Of a DNA stretch of 8,959 nt, positions 5,884 through 8,959 are shown one piece after another; the stretch's first letter is position 1, and each line of letters starts with the position of its first letter. The position numbers and the translations under genes were made by a program. The stretch comes from GCA-2688775 sp964524225 (GTDB taxonomy: Archaea > Nanobdellota > Nanobdellia > Woesearchaeales > GW2011-AR4), in contig CAZGEW010000060.1 in assembly GCA_964524225.1 (NCBI GenBank), positions 1 through 8,959 of the forward strand. Reading direction: 5' to 3'. Under the pieces are notes generated by a model. The model saw only the letters and a program-made list of their open reading frames with translations. It was not told the origin of the DNA and searched no databases.

Positions 5884-7483
5884 GTTTATACACCATTATA
5901 TTATTTTTATTATAAACTAAAGTATGATTAGCTAAGCTGTTTTTCTCGAATTCTTGCATATTGTTAAAAGTTTCTCTATCATTTAAAGCTCCTAACATTG
6001 TATAATCGAGCATAATGTACCACTTCAGAGATTTAAGTACACTTTCCTTATCTTCCCAAAGATAATAAAATCTATTGACATGTTGTGCAATAGCAGCAGA
6101 CCATCTTATTTTTCTTGATGAAGCATCTAAGAAGTTAGATTGATGAGGAATACCTAAAACAGATATATTATAATCTTGCGGTACATTTTCAAGAATCCAT
6201 TCAGCAGCTTCATATTGCTCAGGGCTTAGCGTTGTAAGAAAATCATTATAAGTATTCTTGTTTAACATTTTTGATGCACTTGCCATATTGATTGATAATG
6301 CTAAATAAACAAAAATTGCCACAACTAAATATTTGAGGTACTTGTTGTAATTTGATGGTAACTTTATAATTGATCCAACATAAGTAGCGCCTATTGCAGT
6401 TAAAGGTGCAAATATATGCGCAGAAGCTGATAATGACCTGTGTAAAAAAGATACCTTGCCTATTAAATCTCTGTGAAGAACAAGATAAAGGCTTATAAGC
6501 CATGCTACTAAAAATAAATCCCTTTCTTCCCTTCTTAACACCAAAAATAATATACCAAAGAACAAAAATGGTAATGTCCACAAGCCATGCATCTCTCTAA
6601 AAGAGAAGTACCATGCAGGCACACTACCAACATAGTCTCTTGGGTTTAAGGACCACTGAAATAAACTCATAAAGTTTATTGACTTCTCGCTTTGTTCAGC
6701 AGCTTTTTTATTGAAAAGTTGAGGAAAAATGTTGAATATCTGATATGGAAAAGAGATAAAAATTATTAGAAATATAATTACAGCTACAGTAGAATGCTTC
6801 AAATTAAATACTAACTTCTTTTGTTTGATAAACAGGGTAATGTAAAGAACAATTAATCCAATAATCGAGTGGAAAAAAACAAGGGGGTGAACAAGTAAAT
6901 TTATACCAAGAAACAAGGCTGTAAAATACAAATAAATTGGTTTATTGCCTTCATTTGAAAAAGATATAAAATATTTATAAAAGCAGTACAAAATTATAGG
7001 TATAAATGCATATGCAAATCTTTCAGGCCATTGCCCCCATAGGTATGGCATGAAGTCTCTTGGTGAAAATATTATCAACAAAGAGGACAAAATTGCAGGC
7101 AAAAAACCGAATAAGGAATTAATAACAAAATAAATACTTATAATTATAAAAGTTGCCATAATTGTATTTAACAAGAATATAGGCACTACTCTTTCTCCTC
7201 CTAAAATTTCACCTACTGCTAAAGCTGAATGAAATGTTGGTGCATACCACAATGTATGAGGCTTAAACTTATTATCTAAGCCGTATCTTATATCAATATA
7301 ATCAGGCAAATAAACTATTGACTTGTCATTATATGCCATATAGTCCCCTAGCTCAAAGTGAGAAATAGCATCAAACTCACCATAAGGCAATTTTCTTTGC
7401 AATGGCTGTGACCAAAAATATATAGCAAAGAGGCAAATCACTATAAATACCAATGTTTGAACATAATTTTTATTTAATTTCAT
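5870..7483 (-). CDS. Large GT-C-like polytopic membrane protein, second paralogue
   Basis: This 537-residue protein has a first membrane segment (8-24), then LPYG at 32-35, D38-A-x-x-H42, WYAPTFH at 79-85, WGQWP at 149-153, VHP at 198-200, about eight more hydrophobic segments, an HRS...FAP motif near the end of the membrane part, and a soluble tail of roughly 130 residues. The order of motifs and the 64-65 residue gap between the second His and WG-x-WP match the plus-strand protein at 3547-5196, so the two are paralogues. A lipid-linked sugar transferase acting outside the membrane is the likely role, inferred from topology and the acidic first loop. A longer reading from TTG 7528 exists, but TTTATAAA at 7512-7505 is 29 nt before ATG 7483, which supports the shorter start; ATG 7489 is a second choice. 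Confidence 0.75.
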   Translation of the reverse strand: MKLNKNYVQTLVFIVICLFAIYFWSQPLQRKLPYGEFDAISHFELGDYMAYNDKSIVYLPDYIDIRYGLDNKFKPHTLWYAPTFHSALAVGEILGGERVVPIFLLNTIMATFIIISIYFVINSLFGFLPAILSSLLIIFSPRDFMPYLWGQWPERFAYAFIPIILYCFYKYFISFSNEGNKPIYLYFTALFLGINLLVHPLVFFHSIIGLIVLYITLFIKQKKLVFNLKHSTVAVIIFLIIFISFPYQIFNIFPQLFNKKAAEQSEKSINFMSLFQWSLNPRDYVGSVPAWYFSFREMHGLWTLPFLFFGILFLVLRREERDLFLVAWLISLYLVLHRDLIGKVSFLHRSLSASAHIFAPLTAIGATYVGSIIKLPSNYNKYLKYLVVAIFVYLALSINMASASKMLNKNTYNDFLTTLSPEQYEAAEWILENVPQDYNISVLGIPHQSNFLDASSRKIRWSAAIAQHVNRFYYLWEDKESVLKSLKWYIMLDYTMLGALNDRETFNNMQEFEKNSLANHTLVYNKNNIMVYKLETR

Positions 7484-7504
7484 AGGCATAGTTAAATAAC
7501 TAAC

Positions 7505-7512
7505 TTTATAAA
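7505..7512 (-). promoter_or_regulatory. TATA box of the minus-strand GT-C operon
   Basis: TTTATAAA on the minus strand lies 29 nt before the ATG at 7483. It overlaps the perfect palindrome ATAAATATTTAT at 7508-7519. The opposite box at 7538-7545 is only 25 bp away, so the two promoters are back to back and could be controlled together. Confidence 0.55.
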
Positions 7513-7537
7513 TATTTATCTGGAGCAAATAAAAAGC

Positions 7538-7545
7538 TTTAAAAT
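7538..7545 (+). promoter_or_regulatory. TATA box of the GT9 gene
   Basis: TTTAAAAT, preceded by AAAAAGC, has its first base 30 nt before the ATG at 7568. No ribosome site is visible, consistent with a leaderless transcript. Confidence 0.6.
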
Positions 7546-7567
7546 TGGTTATAAATTAATTTAGATA

Positions 7568-8581
7568 ATGGATATAATTATAATAAAGCTTGGTGCAATA
7601 GGAGATGTAATTAGAACAACTTCTATACTTCAAGGGTTAAAGGCAAAGTACAAGAATTGCAAAATCGACTGGGTAACGAAAAAAGAGTCTTTTGATATTT
7701 TGAGTAACAACAAATTAATTAACAACATTTATTTAATCAATAAGAATACAAAAAAAGTATTAGAAGATAAAACTTATGATTTAGTGATTTCTTTAGATGA
7801 TGATTACGAAGCCTGTGAGTTGGCTTCTAGCATTAATTCTAAAAGGATTATAGGGGCATACGTAAAAAATAACTTTATAACCTATACAAAAGACTCGTCC
7901 TTATGGTTTGATATGGGCTTGCTTTCAAAATTTGGAAAGAAAAAAGCAGATATTTTAAAAGCCAAGAATAAAAGGACATACCAAGAAATAATGTATAAAA
8001 TGCTCGATTTGGATTATAAAAAACAAGAACCAATATTGGTCATAGATAAAAAATCATTGGATTTTTCAAAAAAATTTTCTCAAAAAAATAATATTAAAAA
8101 ATCCGATACGATTATTGGAATAAATACAGGTGCAGGGGGCAGATGGGAAGACAAAAAACTAAGCATAGAGAAGTCAGCAGAGATAATTGATAAATTAAAC
8201 AATAAAATAAAAAATATTAAAATAATCCTTTTTGGCGGTCCAGAAGAAAAAGAAAGGAATGAAAAAATAAAGATATTAGTTAAAACAAAAGTTATTGACG
8301 CTGGTTGTGATAATTCTTTAATGGAGTTTGCATCATTAGTTAATTTATGCAATGTTCTTGTAACTAGCGATAGCTTAGCGCTTCATATTGGAGTAGCTTT
8401 GAAGAAAAAGATTGTGGTATTTTTTTACGTCACCAGCAACAAAGAAATAGAACTATATTCTAGAGGAATAAAAATCATTGGTAAAGGAAAGGATTACTGT
8501 TCTTATAAACCTAAATGTGATTACCCTCCTGAATGGGATATTAATGGGATTGTTAATGCTGTTGAGAATTTAATTAAATAA
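7568..8581 (+). CDS. Glycosyltransferase family 9 (heptosyltransferase-like)
   Basis: This 337-residue protein is the usual length for the family. It opens with KLGAIGDVIRTT (7-18), the classic GT9 N-terminal motif with the catalytic-loop Asp13. The C-terminal Rossmann domain starts with IGINTGAGGRW (183-193). FGGPEE is at 222-227, and SDSLALHIG (267-275) has the Asp and His expected at the donor site. EIELYSRG follows, as in bacterial heptosyltransferases, and two cysteines occur in a DYCSYKPKC segment near the end. GT9 enzymes move a sugar from an ADP-activated donor to a growing glycan on the cytoplasmic face. Archaea lack lipopolysaccharide, so the donor and acceptor here are unknown. No membrane segment is seen. 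It is divergent from the GT-C operon (84-bp gap) and convergent with the next gene (3-bp gap). Confidence 0.9.
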   Translation: MDIIIIKLGAIGDVIRTTSILQGLKAKYKNCKIDWVTKKESFDILSNNKLINNIYLINKNTKKVLEDKTYDLVISLDDDYEACELASSINSKRIIGAYVKNNFITYTKDSSLWFDMGLLSKFGKKKADILKAKNKRTYQEIMYKMLDLDYKKQEPILVIDKKSLDFSKKFSQKNNIKKSDTIIGINTGAGGRWEDKKLSIEKSAEIIDKLNNKIKNIKIILFGGPEEKERNEKIKILVKTKVIDAGCDNSLMEFASLVNLCNVLVTSDSLALHIGVALKKKIVVFFYVTSNKEIELYSRGIKIIGKGKDYCSYKPKCDYPPEWDINGIVNAVENLIK

Positions 8582-8586
8582 TTTTT
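8582..8586 (+). terminator. Possible T-tract terminator of the GT9 gene
   Basis: TTTTT directly follows the stop codon and overlaps the stop of the convergent gene. In archaea a short T tract can be enough. It is weak on its own. Confidence 0.3.
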
Positions 8587-8959
8587 ATCTTTTCTTTGGT
8601 TTCTTGTGTATAAATTTATACCCAAAAATTCCTACTGCTGCTACTATAATTACTAATATCCCTATAACCATCTCTCTTACAGCCTTGGGATTAGAAAATA
8701 ATTGGTTTATTACCCCTCCAGTAATTGGAGCTAAACTTTCATTAGCTTGAGGAATTTGAGCGGTTGATTCATTTGCTTTTGTCTCTTCAGATTCTTGCGA
8801 TTCAGTTGCTGCTGTAGATATTTGCTCTTGAATTTGACATCTCTGTGCAGTTTGTGGTGCATTGTTTATTGTTGGGCATTGTATGCTTTGAACATGCTGA
8901 GGAACAGATACAAAATTGCATTGTCTTGTTTGCCATACGCCATCACAAGCAGTCCATTC
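8585..8959 (-). CDS. C-terminal part of a membrane-anchored, thrombospondin-like surface protein
   Basis: The minus strand is open from the window edge for 124 codons to TAA at 8587-8585; the N-terminus lies outside. The fragment starts EWTACDGVWQTRQC, a W-x-x-C...Q-x-R-x-C pattern like thrombospondin type 1 repeats, with further cysteines at fragment residues 28 and 41. A linker rich in Glu, Ser, Thr, Gln and Ala follows (about 45-80) and holds two NES sequons (63-65 and 73-75). A membrane segment covers about 97-114, then a basic tail KFIHKKPKKR that should remain in the cytoplasm. This is the layout of archaeal adhesin-like surface proteins anchored by a C-terminal helix. The sequons make it a possible target for N-glycosylation, though no oligosaccharyltransferase (AglB) is recognised here. 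Confidence 0.8.
   Translation of the reverse strand, partial: EWTACDGVWQTRQCNFVSVPQHVQSIQCPTINNAPQTAQRCQIQEQISTAATESQESEETKANESTAQIPQANESLAPITGGVINQLFSNPKAVREMVIGILVIIVAAVGIFGYKFIHKKPKKR

Noticed and set aside
6246..6581. Minus-strand frame of 111 codons inside the second large gene
   Set aside because: It is an out-of-frame shadow of a long membrane protein with clear motifs.
7484..7528. TTG-initiated extension of the second large GT-C-like protein
   Set aside because: The extension crosses the TATA box TTTATAAA, which would place its start upstream of the likely transcript 5' end.
8080..8352. Minus-strand frame of 90 codons inside the GT9 gene
   Set aside because: It lies opposite the conserved GT9 C-terminal domain and has no start signals of its own.
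1..8959. CRISPR array, tRNA, rRNA or transposase gene
   Set aside because: No regularly spaced direct repeats, no cloverleaf and no transposase-like reading frame were seen. The repeats present are inverted and irregular.

Overview
The window looks like a piece of an AT-rich archaeal genome. The strongest evidence is five promoters with the same layout: a TTTAAATA-like TATA box whose first base lies 29-31 nt before the start codon, which is the spacing of leaderless archaeal transcripts. TTG starts, a GGAG-TGAT type ribosome site, a lipobox protein, and a thrombospondin-like surface protein with a C-terminal membrane anchor fit a small-genome (DPANN-like) archaeon. That lineage guess is an inference; no rRNA or marker gene is present.

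Layout. (1) 1-50: the first codons of a minus-strand gene cut by the window edge. (2) 51-383: a divergent intergenic region with two outward promoters and a dense chain of inverted repeats at 86-264. (3) 384-983: a lipoprotein of unknown function. (4) 984-1274: a non-coding gap with a G-rich tract (possible G-quadruplex), a T run and the promoter of the next operon. (5) 1275-5536, plus strand: a YfhO-like membrane protein, a second large polytopic GT-C-like membrane protein, and a small polytopic membrane protein. A strong hairpin lies at each of the two gene junctions. (6) 5539-7483, minus strand: a small polytopic membrane protein preceded by a large GT-C-like protein, so that regions 5 and 6 form a tail-to-tail mirror image of two homologous large-plus-small pairs. 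(7) 7568-8581, plus strand: a GT9 (heptosyltransferase-like) glycosyltransferase, transcribed divergently from region 6. (8) 8585-8959, minus strand: the C-terminal end of a membrane-anchored, Cys-containing surface protein.

Together the genes suggest a cell-envelope glycan locus. One soluble nucleotide-sugar transferase (GT9) would act in the cytoplasm, and three polytopic GT-C-like proteins would act on the outer face with lipid-linked sugars. Two of these are each tied to a small membrane partner by gene overlap. Candidate acceptors (surface protein, lipoprotein) lie at the edges. The most unusual points are the mirrored GT-C/small-partner pairs, the 36-bp perfect palindrome inside the start of a coding region, and the inverted-repeat chain beside the leftmost promoter.
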